A stretch of DNA of 64,000 bases from Mesorhizobium escarrei (GCF_935825525.1 NZ_CAKXZT010000001.1:62001-126000), one strand, 5' to 3'. Shown: positions 17,989-30,230, numbered from the stretch's first letter. Numbers and translations: made by a program. Notes: a model not told the origin generated them from the letters alone.

Positions 17989-19640
17989 TGGCTGACCAGC
18001 GAGCAAAGTCCATGCTGCTCGACATCCGCAATCTGCGCATCGAGGCCACGGTGTTCCCGCCGGGCGAGGCGCCCAAGAACATCGTGCTGGTCCATGACGT
18101 TTCGCTGACGCTCGAGAAGGGCAAGGTGCTCGGCCTGATCGGCGAGTCCGGCGCCGGCAAGTCGACCATTGGCCTGGCGTCGATGGGCTATGGCCGCGGC
18201 GGCGTGCGCATCACCGGCGGCGAGGTCATGCTGAACGGCCGCGACATCCTCAAGGGCGGCAAGGAGGGTTTTCGCAAGCTGCGCGGCCGCGAAGTCTGCT
18301 ATGTCGCGCAATCGGCTGCCGCCGCCTTCAACCCGGCGCACAGGCTGATGGACCAGGTGGTCGAGGCGACGCTGCTGCACGGCACGGCAACCCGGGCCGC
18401 GGCCGAAAAACGCGCCATCGCGCTGTTCAAGAAGCTCAGCCTGCCGAACCCCGAAAGCATCGGCGAACGCTTTCCGCACCAGGTGTCCGGCGGCCAGCTG
18501 CAGCGCGTGATGACGGCGATGGCGCTGTGCTCCGAGCCCGACCTGATCGTCTTCGACGAGCCGACCACGGCGCTCGACGTGACGACGCAGATCGACGTGC
18601 TGGCGGCGATCAAGGACGCCATCCGCGACACCCATGTCGCGGCGCTCTACATCACCCATGACCTTGCCGTCGTCGCCCAGGTCTCGGACGAAATCATGGT
18701 GCTGCGTCATGGCCGGCTGGTCGAATGGGGCGGCACCCGCCAGATCATCAAGGAACCGCGCCAGGAATACACCAATGCGCTGGTCTCGGTACATGAGATC
18801 GAGCACCAGGAGCAGAAGCCCGGCACGACTCCGTTCCTGTCGGTCAAGAACATCACCGCTGCCTACGGCCGCAGCCATATCAAAGTGCTGAAGAACGTCT
18901 CGGTCGACATCTATCCGGGCCAGACGCTGGCTGTCGTCGGCGAGTCCGGTTCGGGCAAGTCGACACTGGCGCGCGCCATCACCGGCCTCCTGCCACCCGA
19001 AGAGGGCACCGTCACGTTCGATGGACGTCCGCTCGCCAACCGGCTTGCCGACCGGCCCAAGGAGGATCTGCGCCAGTTGCAGATGATCTATCAGATGGCC
19101 GACGTGGCGATGAACCCACGCCAGACCGTCGGCACCATCATCGGCCGGCCGCTCGAATTCTATTTCGGTCTGCGTGGAAGGCAACGTGACGCCCGCGTCG
19201 CCGAGCTGCTCGACAAGATCGAGATGGGCAAGGGTTTCATCGACCGCTACCCGGCCGAGCTTTCCGGCGGGCAGAAGCAGCGCGTCTGCATCGCCCGCTC
19301 GCTCGCCGCCAAGCCGAAGCTGATCATCTGCGACGAGGTCACCTCGGCGCTCGACCCGCTGGTGGCCAACGGCATCCTGAAACTGTTGCTCGAGCTGCAG
19401 AAAGAGGAAAACGTCGCCTATCTGTTCATAACCCACGACCTCGCCACGGTGAAGTCGATCGCCGATTCGATCGCGGTGATGTATCGCGGCGAGGTGGTGC
19501 GCTACGGCGCCAAGAGCCAGGTGCTGGCGCCGCCGTTCGATGCCTATACCGACCTTCTCTTGTCCTCAGTCCCCGAAATGGAGATCGGCTGGCTGGAAAA
19601 GGCGATCAAGGGACGGCGCATGGCCAGCGCCGGCAATTAG
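17988..19640 (+). CDS. ABC transporter ATP-binding protein, fused DppD-DppF type
   Basis: A single 550-residue protein carries both ATPase domains. Walker A motifs are GESGAGKST (52-60) and GESGSGKST (about 317-325). ABC signatures are VSGGQLQRV and LSGGQKQRV, each followed by a Walker B (LIVFDEPTTALD; LIICDEVTSALD) and an H-loop THDL. Usually DppD and DppF are separate; fusion is common in rhizobial importers. ATG 17988 overlaps the upstream stop; GTG 17985 in the same frame would add one residue. Confidence 0.93.
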   Translation: MADQRAKSMLLDIRNLRIEATVFPPGEAPKNIVLVHDVSLTLEKGKVLGLIGESGAGKSTIGLASMGYGRGGVRITGGEVMLNGRDILKGGKEGFRKLRGREVCYVAQSAAAAFNPAHRLMDQVVEATLLHGTATRAAAEKRAIALFKKLSLPNPESIGERFPHQVSGGQLQRVMTAMALCSEPDLIVFDEPTTALDVTTQIDVLAAIKDAIRDTHVAALYITHDLAVVAQVSDEIMVLRHGRLVEWGGTRQIIKEPRQEYTNALVSVHEIEHQEQKPGTTPFLSVKNITAAYGRSHIKVLKNVSVDIYPGQTLAVVGESGSGKSTLARAITGLLPPEEGTVTFDGRPLANRLADRPKEDLRQLQMIYQMADVAMNPRQTVGTIIGRPLEFYFGLRGRQRDARVAELLDKIEMGKGFIDRYPAELSGGQKQRVCIARSLAAKPKLIICDEVTSALDPLVANGILKLLLELQKEENVAYLFITHDLATVKSIADSIAVMYRGEVVRYGAKSQVLAPPFDAYTDLLLSSVPEMEIGWLEKAIKGRRMASAGN

Positions 19641-19648
19641 ACACCCCG

Positions 19649-20488
19649 GTGGCGCTGAAGACAAAACTTCTGCTGATCGTCCTCGACGGCGTGCCTTACC
19701 GCAACTGGCGCCGGCTGATGGGCAATCTCGAAGGCTGGGTGCAATCGTGCGAAGCGTGCATCTGGAAGATGCGTTCTGTGCTGCCGTCGACCTCGGCCAG
19801 CTGCTATGCCTCGATCCACACCGGCGTGGCGCCGCAGGTGCATGGCATCCTGACCAACGAGAACCGGTTCCGCGTCGAGCAGCCGGATATCTTCTCCGAG
19901 GTCAGCAAGGCCGGTGGCAAGACCGGCGCGGTCACCCATTCCTACTGGTCCGAATTCTTCCGCGCCTATCCTTTCGATCTCGTCGAGGACATGGAGTTCG
20001 ACGAGCCGGGCGGGCCGATCACCCATGGCCGGTTCCACACCATGACCGGCTACAATGCCCGCAACCAGATGACGCCGAGCGACGTCGACCTGTTCGCGAC
20101 GCTGACCATGCTGACCAGACGCCACGGTATCGACTACGGCATCCTGCACACCTGCACGCTGGACTCGATGGGCCACCGCTTCGGCCACAACTGCCATGAG
20201 ATGGACCATGCCGTCTATGCGATGGACGGCATGCTGGCCACCTTCCTGCCGCGCTGGCGGGAAGCCGGCTACGAGGTGATCGTCACCGCCGATCACGGCC
20301 AGAGCGATCGCGGCCATCATGGCGGCCACGACGACGAGATGCAGGATTTTGCCTTGTATTATTTCGGACAGGGCAAGGGTCCGGAGCCCGACACGCTGCT
20401 CGACCAGCTGCAGCTTGCGCCGACGGTGCTTGCGCGCCTCGGCGTGCCGGTGCCGGCCACGATGAAGGCCAGGCCGTTTCTCGACTGA
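19649..20488 (+). CDS. Alkaline phosphatase family protein (nucleotide pyrophosphatase/phosphodiesterase type)
   Basis: 279-residue alpha/beta metalloenzyme of the type I phosphodiesterase superfamily. The first metal Asp is in LLLIVLDGVPYR, the nucleophile region is LPSTSASCYASIHTG, and later metal ligands are in DSMGHRFGHNCHEMDHAVY and VTADHGQSDRGHHGGH. It starts with GTG 8 bp after the ABC ATPase, so it is the last gene of the hydrolase/importer unit. No signal peptide, so cytoplasmic. The operon may therefore handle a phosphodiester-containing or nucleotidyl-peptide substrate, but this is inference from context. Confidence 0.82.
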   Translation: MALKTKLLLIVLDGVPYRNWRRLMGNLEGWVQSCEACIWKMRSVLPSTSASCYASIHTGVAPQVHGILTNENRFRVEQPDIFSEVSKAGGKTGAVTHSYWSEFFRAYPFDLVEDMEFDEPGGPITHGRFHTMTGYNARNQMTPSDVDLFATLTMLTRRHGIDYGILHTCTLDSMGHRFGHNCHEMDHAVYAMDGMLATFLPRWREAGYEVIVTADHGQSDRGHHGGHDDEMQDFALYYFGQGKGPEPDTLLDQLQLAPTVLARLGVPVPATMKARPFLD

Positions 20489-20571
20489 TTTGGTGCCTGG
20501 CCCGCTTCCTTGCGGAGAACATGAAGCCCAGAGGCAAATGCGCAACGCCAAATGGAGGCCAGATACAGCAG

Positions 20572-21557
20572 TCAAAGTTCGAGACAGACCTTGCCAAAAT
20601 GCTTTTGGGACTCGTAGTGCTTGAAGGCATTGGCGATCTCCTGCAGGGGAAACCGCGGTCGATAGCAGGCTTCAAACGGTTGACCTCTATGGCACGAATC
20701 ATGTCTTCTTGGTCTGCCCTGCTACCAATCGAGATTCCGCTGACCCTAATCTGATTGGAAAAACAGGGCCGGGATCGAAACTTGTCCGGCAAAGCCAGTC
20801 AAGACACCGATTACTGCGATGTGGCCGCCCATCCTGCAAGCTGTTATCGACTGCGCCAACGTGCCGGGCCCGCCAACCTCGATCACATGATCGACGCCGC
20901 GTCCGTCCGTCAAAACCCTTGCCTTCTGGCCCCAATCCGGCACTGCCTTGTAATTGACGACAATGTCGGCTCCAAACCGCTTGAGCTTTTCCAGCTTCTC
21001 CTCCGATGAAGAGGTGGCAATAACCCGAGCGCCCGCAATCTTTGCGAATTGCAGCGCGAACAGCGATACACTGCCCGTCCCAAGGACCAGCACCGTGTCA
21101 CCGGGCTTCACCTGGCCGCACACCATCAGGGCTTTCCAGGCGGTGACGCCGGCACAGGTAAGCGTTGCCGCCTCTATATGAGTGAAGTCTGCCGATGCCC
21201 TTGTGAAGGCGTGCCACGGCATGCACACATATTCGCGGGCATAGCCGTCAGCATCATCTCCCAATTCGCCACTCTTGTTGGCTGGCGTAGGTTCGCCTGC
21301 CAGCCAATGGGGCCAATAGGTGCTGACGACGGCATCTCCGGCCTTGAATTCTTGGACATCTCTCCAGCGCCATCGGACAGCGGGATGCGGCCATCGGCGC
21401 ACGGTTTCTTTCCCAGCGCCACCATGCTGTCGTGGAAATTCAAGGAACATGCCCGTATCCTGACAAGCAACTCACCCGGCCCTGGTTCCGGGCGATCCTC
21501 CTCGACCAGCTTGAGACTTTCCAAGCCTCCCGGGGCCTTCAGCCTAATCTGTCTCAT
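20572..21557 (-). pseudogene. Zinc-type alcohol dehydrogenase / quinone oxidoreductase, three frameshifts
   Basis: The conceptual product is an MDR-family NAD(P)-dependent dehydrogenase (about 328 residues) beginning MRQIRLKAPGGLESLKL at 21557 and ending HFGKVCLEL with TGA at 20572. Three indels break it. The first is an extra GA near 21360, after the LSDGAG segment. The second is an extra C near 20759, which creates a stop after PALFFQSD. The third is a missing C in the C-run near 20646. Between them the GTGSVSLFALQFAKIAGARV Rossmann region and IEVGGPGTLAQSITA are intact. Neighbouring genes have no such damage, so real decay is more likely than general sequencing error, though raw reads would decide. 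Confidence 0.8.
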
Positions 21558-22243
21558 GGAAAGCTCCTTCCGACCGCGCAAGGCTTCATGCGCCCCACCA
21601 GTCGCGTGGACGCTCTGACCGCGTTGAACACCGGCATCGGCGATCGATCCACGAGAATCGCGGCCGCAAAGCTGTTGTTGGTCATGACATTCTTCAGCTG
21701 GGTTGTGGTTGCGATCGGGACCTTAGTCCCCCGGCAGCGGACCGGTGAGTTACAAAACTGTCGGGAATCCTTGCGCGGAGGTGTCGTCCAATGACGCTCC
21801 GTCCGAGGCTGAACGACTGCACCTTGCCCGACGCGGATGACGGCCGCCTTTTGCTTGGCGCCCCGGACCGAGACGGGACCCTAAAAACCGGGAGAACGGT
21901 ACACTCTGGCAACCTCTCCGCTCTTCGGTTAGCTTTTGAAAATCCGGGCGGAAAGCAGTGAACTTTTTGGGCCGATCGGCGACAGAGCAGACAGCAGCCA
22001 GGCGGCTCGACCGGCCATGACGGCAGCGACGGAGACCGATCGGGCGCTTGTCGGCCGGATCGCGAAATCTCTCAACATATGGCGGCGGAGAAGGCATCCG
22101 AGAAGCGTCTATCAAGTGAAATTGGCCCAACGGAGATTGGACGACTAGTTTACCGAGGGTTTTCAACTTCTAGGACGGCTTTTATGATATGAACGAGGGT
22201 GGCAGACGTCCGCAAATGGATCGAACGCGGTTATTCCGGACGT
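21558..22243. other. 686-bp stretch with no recognisable gene
   Basis: Several open frames of 60-190 codons cross this stretch on both strands, but none shows a ribosome site, a recognisable motif or the codon pattern of neighbouring genes. A hydrophobic run on the plus strand (about 21670-21735) could be a scrap of a membrane protein. A 9-bp inverted repeat, AGACGTCCG (22204-22212) with CGGACGTCT (22237-22245), overlaps the lacI-type stop and may be part of its 3' end. The region joins a pseudogene and may be decayed sequence. Confidence 0.5.
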
Positions 22244-23266
22244 CTACGCAGGCGCGCCGCCGACCGATCCCCTGACCACCAGGTCGACCGGCCAGACTTC
22301 GCCGCGGGCGCCCTCCTCCAATCCGGAAATCCGCGCCGCCAGGCGCTCGGCGACGCGCGCGCCGGCGAGGCGGATCGACGAACGTGTCGTCGACAGCGGT
22401 ACGGAGAAATTCTCTGGCTTCAGCCAGGGGAAGACGTCGTCATGGGCGATCAGTGACAGGTCGCCCGGAATGGTCAGGCCGAGATCGCGCACCGCGCGCA
22501 CGACGCCGAGCGCCATGATCAGGCTGGAGCAGACGATCGCGGTCGGCGCATCGCTGCGCTCGAGCAACCGTCTGGCGGCGCGATAGCCGTTCTCCTCGGT
22601 CATGGCGAGGGAACAGACCTGGCCTTCGTCAAGCACCAGGCCGCTCGCCGCCAGTGCTCGGCGCACGCCACGCTCGCGGTGGATGGCGAAGGTCTCGCGG
22701 CGGTCGCCGTTGATCAGCGCCAGCCGCCGGTGACCGAGCTGGACGAGCAGCCGTGCCGCCTCGTGGAAGGCGCCCTCATTGTCGATATCGGTGAAGGGGT
22801 AGTCGAAATCGAGCCCTTCGCTGCGGCCATGGACGACAAACGGGATGCCGAGCGTGTTGACCAGCGCCACCCGCCGGTCGGTCGGCCGCGGCGAGGAGAT
22901 GTAGATGGCGTCGACCTGCCGGTTGGCGACGATACGCCGGTAGGTCGTCTCCTGGTCGTCGGCATCGGCCGGGGACAGCACCAGGTCGAGTTCGTGAGAA
23001 CGGGCGTAGTCGCCGAGACCCGAGAGGAATTCGACGAAATGCGGGTCGATGTCGACGGCCGTCCCGGTCGGCAAGACATAACCGATCATCCCGGTCTTGC
23101 CGGTGGCCAGCCGGCGCGCGCTCGGGTTGGGGCGGTAGCCGTGGCGCTTGGCGGCGTCGATCACCCGCCGGCGCGTTTCCTCGTTGACTTCCGGGTAGCC
23201 GTTCAGCGCGCGGCTTACCGTCGTCTGCGAAAGCGCCAGCATGTGGGAAAGCTGTTTGAGGTTCAC
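22244..23266 (-). CDS. aglR: LacI-family transcriptional regulator of the agl operon
   Basis: 340-residue LacI/GalR repressor. The N-terminal HTH reads MNLKQLSHMLALSQTTVSRA followed by the hinge region (TRRRVIDAAKRHGYRPNPSARRLATG). The periplasmic-binding-like sugar domain follows (GMIGYVLPTGT, DAIYISSPRPTDRRVALV, FTDIDNEGAFHEAARLLVQLGHRRLALING). It is divergent from aglE, and two palindromic operators lie in the shared region, one 19 bp ahead of its own start, suggesting autoregulation. An alpha-glucoside such as trehalose, sucrose or maltose is the expected inducer, known from rhizobial agl systems and not visible here. Confidence 0.9.
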   Translation of the reverse strand: MNLKQLSHMLALSQTTVSRALNGYPEVNEETRRRVIDAAKRHGYRPNPSARRLATGKTGMIGYVLPTGTAVDIDPHFVEFLSGLGDYARSHELDLVLSPADADDQETTYRRIVANRQVDAIYISSPRPTDRRVALVNTLGIPFVVHGRSEGLDFDYPFTDIDNEGAFHEAARLLVQLGHRRLALINGDRRETFAIHRERGVRRALAASGLVLDEGQVCSLAMTEENGYRAARRLLERSDAPTAIVCSSLIMALGVVRAVRDLGLTIPGDLSLIAHDDVFPWLKPENFSVPLSTTRSSIRLAGARVAERLAARISGLEEGARGEVWPVDLVVRGSVGGAPA

Positions 23267-23284
23267 CGGAGGCCTCCAAGCCCC

Positions 23285-23294
23285 AAAGCGCTTT
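23285..23294. promoter_or_regulatory. LacI-type operator AAAGCGCTTT, proximal to aglR
   Basis: Perfect 10-bp palindrome with the central CG typical of LacI/GalR operators, 19 bp upstream of the regulator's start codon. The same core recurs at 23502-23511 before aglE, so the two probably bind the same repressor. Confidence 0.75.
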
Positions 23295-23367
23295 AACTAT
23301 GGATTGCTCGAGCCGCGGCGGCCCGCGCTGCTGATGCGAGATCATAAGCACCTTTCTAACCGGTTTG

Positions 23368-23381
23368 AAGCAAATTTGCTT
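23368..23381. promoter_or_regulatory. Palindrome AAGCAAATTTGCTT in the aglR-aglE intergenic region
   Basis: Perfect 14-bp dyad between the two LacI-type operators. It lacks the central CG, so it may be a site for another regulator or a promoter-associated dyad. No cognate protein is identified. Confidence 0.4.
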
Positions 23382-23499
23382 TTGCAGCGCCAAAAACGGT
23401 GCTGCAGCGCACTTTGTTTGCTCAGGCGGCCATGGTATCAAATCGATTAAGTTGCCACCCTCTTGACTTCTGATTAATTCAGTGGCGTGATTGAAAGCA

Positions 23500-23513
23500 C
23501 CAAAGCGCTTTGG
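23500..23513. promoter_or_regulatory. LacI-type operator CCAAAGCGCTTTGG before aglE
   Basis: Perfect 14-bp palindrome about 110 bp upstream of the aglE start codon and just downstream of a possible -35 hexamer TTGACT (23463-23468). Binding of the LacI-type protein here would block aglEFGAK transcription. Confidence 0.8.
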
Positions 23514-23624
23514 AAGGCTCTTCGAAAGGTTGCGGTTCCTTTGCGAGTGAGTCACAGTCCTGCGGCGTCGGCGGACGGAATGGAGGTTCCGTCCCGTGTT
23601 TGTCACCACTGGGAGGGAATACCA

Positions 23625-24980
23625 ATGAGGAAAATGCTTCTGCTGAGCGCCGCCTTTGTCGCGCTCGCCCTGGGCGCACCGGCGCAAGCCGAACTGAAAT
23701 TCAAGCCGGGCGAAGATCCCCGCTTCAACTGGGCGAATTACGAAGAGCTCAAGAAGGTCGACCTCAAGGGCGAGACGCTGTCGATCTTCGGGCCGTGGCG
23801 CGGCGAGGACGAGGGCCTCATCCGCACCGTTCTCGACTATTTTTCGGAAGCCACCGGCGCCGAGGTCAAATACTCATCGTCGGAAAATTACGAACAGCAG
23901 ATCGTCATCGACACGCAAGCCGGCAGCCCGCCCAACATCGCCGTGCTGCCGCAGCCGGGCCTGATCCAGGATCTGGCGTCCAAGGGCCTGCTGACGCCGC
24001 TCGGCGACGACACCGCCAACTGGATCAAGGACAATTACGGCGCCGGCCAGTCATGGGTCGATCTCGGCACCTTCAACGACAAGGACGGCAAGCCGGGCTT
24101 CTTCGCCTTCCCCTACAAGGCCGACGTGAAATCGCTGGTCTGGTACTCGCCGGACAATTTCGAGGAAGCCGACTACGAGGTGCCGAAGACGCAGGAAGAA
24201 CTCGCCGAGCTCGAAAAGCAGATCATCGCCGACGGCGGCACGCCATGGTGCATCGGGCTCGGTTCGGGCGGCGCCACCGGCTGGCCGGCGACCGACTGGG
24301 TCGAGGACATCATGCTGCGCACCCAGACGCCCGAGACCTACGACAAGTGGGTGAAGAACGAGATTCCGTTCAACGACCCCGCGGTGGTCAATGCCATCGA
24401 CATTTTCGGCAAGATCGCGACCGACGACAAGATGGTCGACGGCGGCGCCAAGGCGGTGGCGGCGACCGATTTCCGCGACAGCCCGAAGGGCCTCTTCTCG
24501 GTGCCGCCGAAATGCTATTTACACCATCAGGCGTCGTTCATCCCGACCTTCTTCCCGGAAGGCACCGAGATCGGCCAGGACGCCGACTTCTTCTACTTCC
24601 CGCCTTACGCTGCCAAGCCCGACCTTGGCACCCCGGTGCTCGGCGCCGGCACGCTGGCCATGATCACCAAGGATAGCAAGAGTGCCCGCGCGTTCATCGA
24701 ATTCCTGAAGATGCCGCTCGCCCATGAGATCTGGATGGCCCAGGGCGGCTTCGTGACGCCGTTCAAATCGGTCAACAAGGAGGCCTATGCCAGCGACGCG
24801 CTGAAGAAGCAGGGCGAAATCCTTGCCGAGGCCTCGACCTTCCGCTTCGACGGGTCCGACCTGATGCCGGGCAAGATCGGCGCCGGCGCCTTCTGGACCG
24901 GCATGATCGATCTCGTCGGCGGCAAGTCCGCCCAGGATGTCGCCACCGACATCCAGAAGAGCTGGGACGCGATCAAGTAG
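23625..24980 (+). CDS. aglE: Alpha-glucoside ABC transporter, substrate-binding protein
   Basis: Periplasmic receptor of 451 residues. A Sec signal MRKMLLLSAAFVALALGAPAQA is followed by mature sequence starting AELKFKPGEDPRFN. The SBP family 1 fold is supported by ETLSIFGPWRGEDEGLIRTV, PPNIAVLPQPGLIQDLASKG and a WP-rich ligand region (GSGGATGWPATDWVED). ATG 23625 has GGGAGGG 8 nt upstream; longer in-frame starts would put the operator inside the gene. It is first gene of aglEFGAK, and a strong hairpin follows before aglF. Confidence 0.92.
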   Translation: MRKMLLLSAAFVALALGAPAQAELKFKPGEDPRFNWANYEELKKVDLKGETLSIFGPWRGEDEGLIRTVLDYFSEATGAEVKYSSSENYEQQIVIDTQAGSPPNIAVLPQPGLIQDLASKGLLTPLGDDTANWIKDNYGAGQSWVDLGTFNDKDGKPGFFAFPYKADVKSLVWYSPDNFEEADYEVPKTQEELAELEKQIIADGGTPWCIGLGSGGATGWPATDWVEDIMLRTQTPETYDKWVKNEIPFNDPAVVNAIDIFGKIATDDKMVDGGAKAVAATDFRDSPKGLFSVPPKCYLHHQASFIPTFFPEGTEIGQDADFFYFPPYAAKPDLGTPVLGAGTLAMITKDSKSARAFIEFLKMPLAHEIWMAQGGFVTPFKSVNKEAYASDALKKQGEILAEASTFRFDGSDLMPGKIGAGAFWTGMIDLVGGKSAQDVATDIQKSWDAIK

Positions 24981-25015
24981 GCGTCCCGGCTGACGTGCGG
25001 ACTACGATCCTGCAT

Positions 25016-25042
25016 GGATCCGGGCCTTAGTGGCCCGGATCC
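25016..25042 (+). terminator. Strong hairpin between aglE and aglF (attenuator or mRNA stabiliser)
   Basis: Perfect 11-bp stem GGATCCGGGCC / GGCCCGGATCC with a 5-nt loop, 36 bp after the aglE stop. There is no U-tract, so it is more likely a 3' processing and stabilising hairpin or partial terminator that yields excess binding protein over membrane components, as seen in other sugar ABC operons. Confidence 0.6.
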
Positions 25043-25215
25043 GACCGGCGGCCCGCGCCGCAGCAATTTTTATGAGCACATTCCGGCATGACGCGCGACC
25101 AGCAAGAGCAAAACCCTGCCTTGCATCCGGTCGCGTTCCAAACAACTGAATCGGCCTATAATCGCATCGTCAAAGCCATGCTCGATTGGCGGATCATGCG
25201 CAGAGGGAGGGACCC

Positions 25216-26229
25216 GTGGCGGCTCAGATTTTTTCGGCCATATTTGTCATCGTCGTCGGCGTCGGCGGCTGCGTCGCCTATTTCTGGGGTGCCAACAAAC
25301 TGGTGGACATCATCTTTCCGTCGCGCGGCGTTGCAGGTGCGGCGGCCATCGACAATCTGCGCCGGCAGGGGATGATCCGGCCGTGGTTGTTCGTCGGCCC
25401 GGCCATGATCATCCTCACCATTTACCTGATCTACCCGGTCGTGGAGACGCTGAGGCTGTCGTTCCTCGATCGCGGCGGCGCCAATTTCGTCGGCTTCGCC
25501 AACTATGAATGGGCGTTCGGCGACCGCGAGTTCCGCAACGCCATTTTCAACAACATCATCTGGCTGGCGGTGGTGCCGACCGCCTGCACATTCCTCGGGC
25601 TTATCATCGCCGTCCTCACCGACAAGATCTGGTGGGGCACCATCGCCAAGAGCCTCATCTTCCTGCCGCTGGCCATCTCCTTCGTCGGCGCCAGCGTCAT
25701 CTGGAAATTCATCTATGAGTATCGCGGCGAGGGCCAGACGCAGATCGGCCTGCTCAACGCCATCATCCAGTATTTCGGCGGCCAGCCGCAGGTCTGGATC
25801 TCGCTGCCGTTCTGGAACAATTTCTTCCTGATGATCATCCTGATCTGGATCCAGACCGGCTTTGCCATGGTCATCCTGTCCTCTGCCTTGCGGGGTATTC
25901 CCGAAGAGACGCTCGAAGCGGCCGTCATCGACGGCGCCAATCCGTTCCAGATCTTCTGGAAAATCATGGTGCCGCAGATCTGGGGAACGATCGCCGTCGT
26001 CTGGACCACCATCACCATCCTGGTGCTGAAGGTGTTCGACATCGTGCTGACCATGACCAACGGCCAATGGAACAGCCAGGTGCTGGCAAATCTGATGTTC
26101 GACTGGATGTTCCGCGGCGGCGGCGATTTCGGTCGCGGCGCCACCATCGCCATCATCATCATGATCGCAGTCATTCCGATCATGATCTGGAATATCCGCC
26201 AGGCGAACAAAGAGACGGGAGGGCATTGA
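25216..26229 (+). CDS. aglF: Alpha-glucoside ABC transporter permease AglF
   Basis: 337-residue inner-membrane permease. GTG 25216 is chosen because GAGGGAGG sits 6 nt upstream; the in-frame ATG at 25186 lacks a site. A first hydrophobic segment (IFSAIFVIVVGVGGCVAYFW) precedes the MalF-like core, with PWLFVGPAMIILTIYLIYPV and the EAA loop LRGIPEETLEAAVIDGANPF. Its stop is 1 bp before aglG, so the two permeases are tightly coupled. Confidence 0.92.
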   Translation: MAAQIFSAIFVIVVGVGGCVAYFWGANKLVDIIFPSRGVAGAAAIDNLRRQGMIRPWLFVGPAMIILTIYLIYPVVETLRLSFLDRGGANFVGFANYEWAFGDREFRNAIFNNIIWLAVVPTACTFLGLIIAVLTDKIWWGTIAKSLIFLPLAISFVGASVIWKFIYEYRGEGQTQIGLLNAIIQYFGGQPQVWISLPFWNNFFLMIILIWIQTGFAMVILSSALRGIPEETLEAAVIDGANPFQIFWKIMVPQIWGTIAVVWTTITILVLKVFDIVLTMTNGQWNSQVLANLMFDWMFRGGGDFGRGATIAIIIMIAVIPIMIWNIRQANKETGGH

Positions 26230-26230
26230 G

Positions 26231-27385
26231 ATGGCTGTGGCGACTGGAAAGTCCTTTGCCAGCCGTTTCGGCGTCCATATCGCGGTCTTCATCTTCGTCG
26301 CGATCTGGACGATCCCGACGCTCGGCATTCTCGTCTCGTCGCTGCGTGACAAGGATCAGATCATCGCCTCGGGCTGGTGGAACTCGTTCGCCAGTTCCAC
26401 GCAGACTGAAGCGGGGCGGCTGCCACCCGCCTCGGCGCAAGTCGAGAAGGACGGCAAGTTCGTCCTCGAGGGCAACATCTTCGGCGACGATCCGGCCCGC
26501 GACATCAGCGCCTTCGGCGTCAAGTCGTCGGCGCCGACGCAATATCCCGCCCGCACGATAGCCGATCTCGGCGACGGCGAGACCTTGCAGCTCAACGCCG
26601 ACGGCAGTTTCGTCATGACGTCGACCAAGCCGTTCGAGGGCGAGCGCGGCCAGCGCGTCTACTACGCCTCGTCGGCGCCGCCGAAATTCACCACCGACAA
26701 TTACAATACGGTGCTGTTTTCGGAAGGCATCGGCCGCTCCTTCATGAATTCGCTGACAGTCACCATTCCGGCGACGGTCATCCCGATCCTGATCGCGGCG
26801 TTCGCCGCCTATGCGCTGACCTGGATGCGCTTTCCCGGCCGGGCGTTGCTCATCGCGGTGATCATCGGGCTCTTGGTCGTGCCGCTGCAGATGTCGCTGA
26901 TCCCGCTGCTAAAACTCTACAACGGCGTCGGCAGCTTCTTCGGCGTGCCGTCGAAAACCTATCTCGGCATCTGGCTGGCGCATACCGGCTTCGGCCTGCC
27001 GTTCGCCATCTATCTCCTGAGAAGCTACATTGCCGGCCTGCCACGCGAAATCATGGAATCGGCGCGGATCGACGGCGCCAGCGATTTCGAGATTTTCGTC
27101 AAGATCGTGCTGCCGCTGTCGTTCCCGGTGCTGGCCTCCTTCGCCATCTTCCAGTTCCTGTGGGTGTGGAACGACCTGCTGGTTGCGATGGTTTTCCTCG
27201 GCACCGAGGGCGATCAGATCGTGCTGACCGCCAAGCTCAACGCGTTGCTCGGCTCGCGCGGCGGCGACTGGGAGATCCTGACGACATCGGCCTTCATCAC
27301 CATTGTCGTGCCGCTGATCGTGTTCTTCTCGCTGCAGCGCTATTTCGTTCGCGGGCTGCTCGCCGGCTCGGTGAAGGGAGGTTGA
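26231..27385 (+). CDS. aglG: Alpha-glucoside ABC transporter permease AglG
   Basis: 384-residue MalG-type permease. After the first membrane segment (VHIAVFIFVAIWTIPTLGIL) it has an unusually long periplasmic region of about 130 residues, typical of AglG, before the remaining five helices. The EAA loop LPREIMESARIDGASDFEIF is near residues 271-290. It lies between aglF (1 bp) and aglA (4 bp) in one operon. Confidence 0.92.
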   Translation: MAVATGKSFASRFGVHIAVFIFVAIWTIPTLGILVSSLRDKDQIIASGWWNSFASSTQTEAGRLPPASAQVEKDGKFVLEGNIFGDDPARDISAFGVKSSAPTQYPARTIADLGDGETLQLNADGSFVMTSTKPFEGERGQRVYYASSAPPKFTTDNYNTVLFSEGIGRSFMNSLTVTIPATVIPILIAAFAAYALTWMRFPGRALLIAVIIGLLVVPLQMSLIPLLKLYNGVGSFFGVPSKTYLGIWLAHTGFGLPFAIYLLRSYIAGLPREIMESARIDGASDFEIFVKIVLPLSFPVLASFAIFQFLWVWNDLLVAMVFLGTEGDQIVLTAKLNALLGSRGGDWEILTTSAFITIVVPLIVFFSLQRYFVRGLLAGSVKGG

Positions 27386-27389
27386 GATC

Positions 27390-29054
<1,665 letters not shown>

Positions 29055-29079
29055 GTTGGCAATTCACTGGAGGGAACCC

Positions 29080-30192
<1,113 letters not shown>

Positions 30193-30230
30193 GAGCGGCA
30201 GCCGAACTGCTGGTGACCCAAAAACGAGAA

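Noticed and set aside
20572..21557. Programmed frameshifting to explain the dehydrogenase
   Set aside because: Three unrelated indels without slippery sites or downstream structures argue for decay or sequencing errors.
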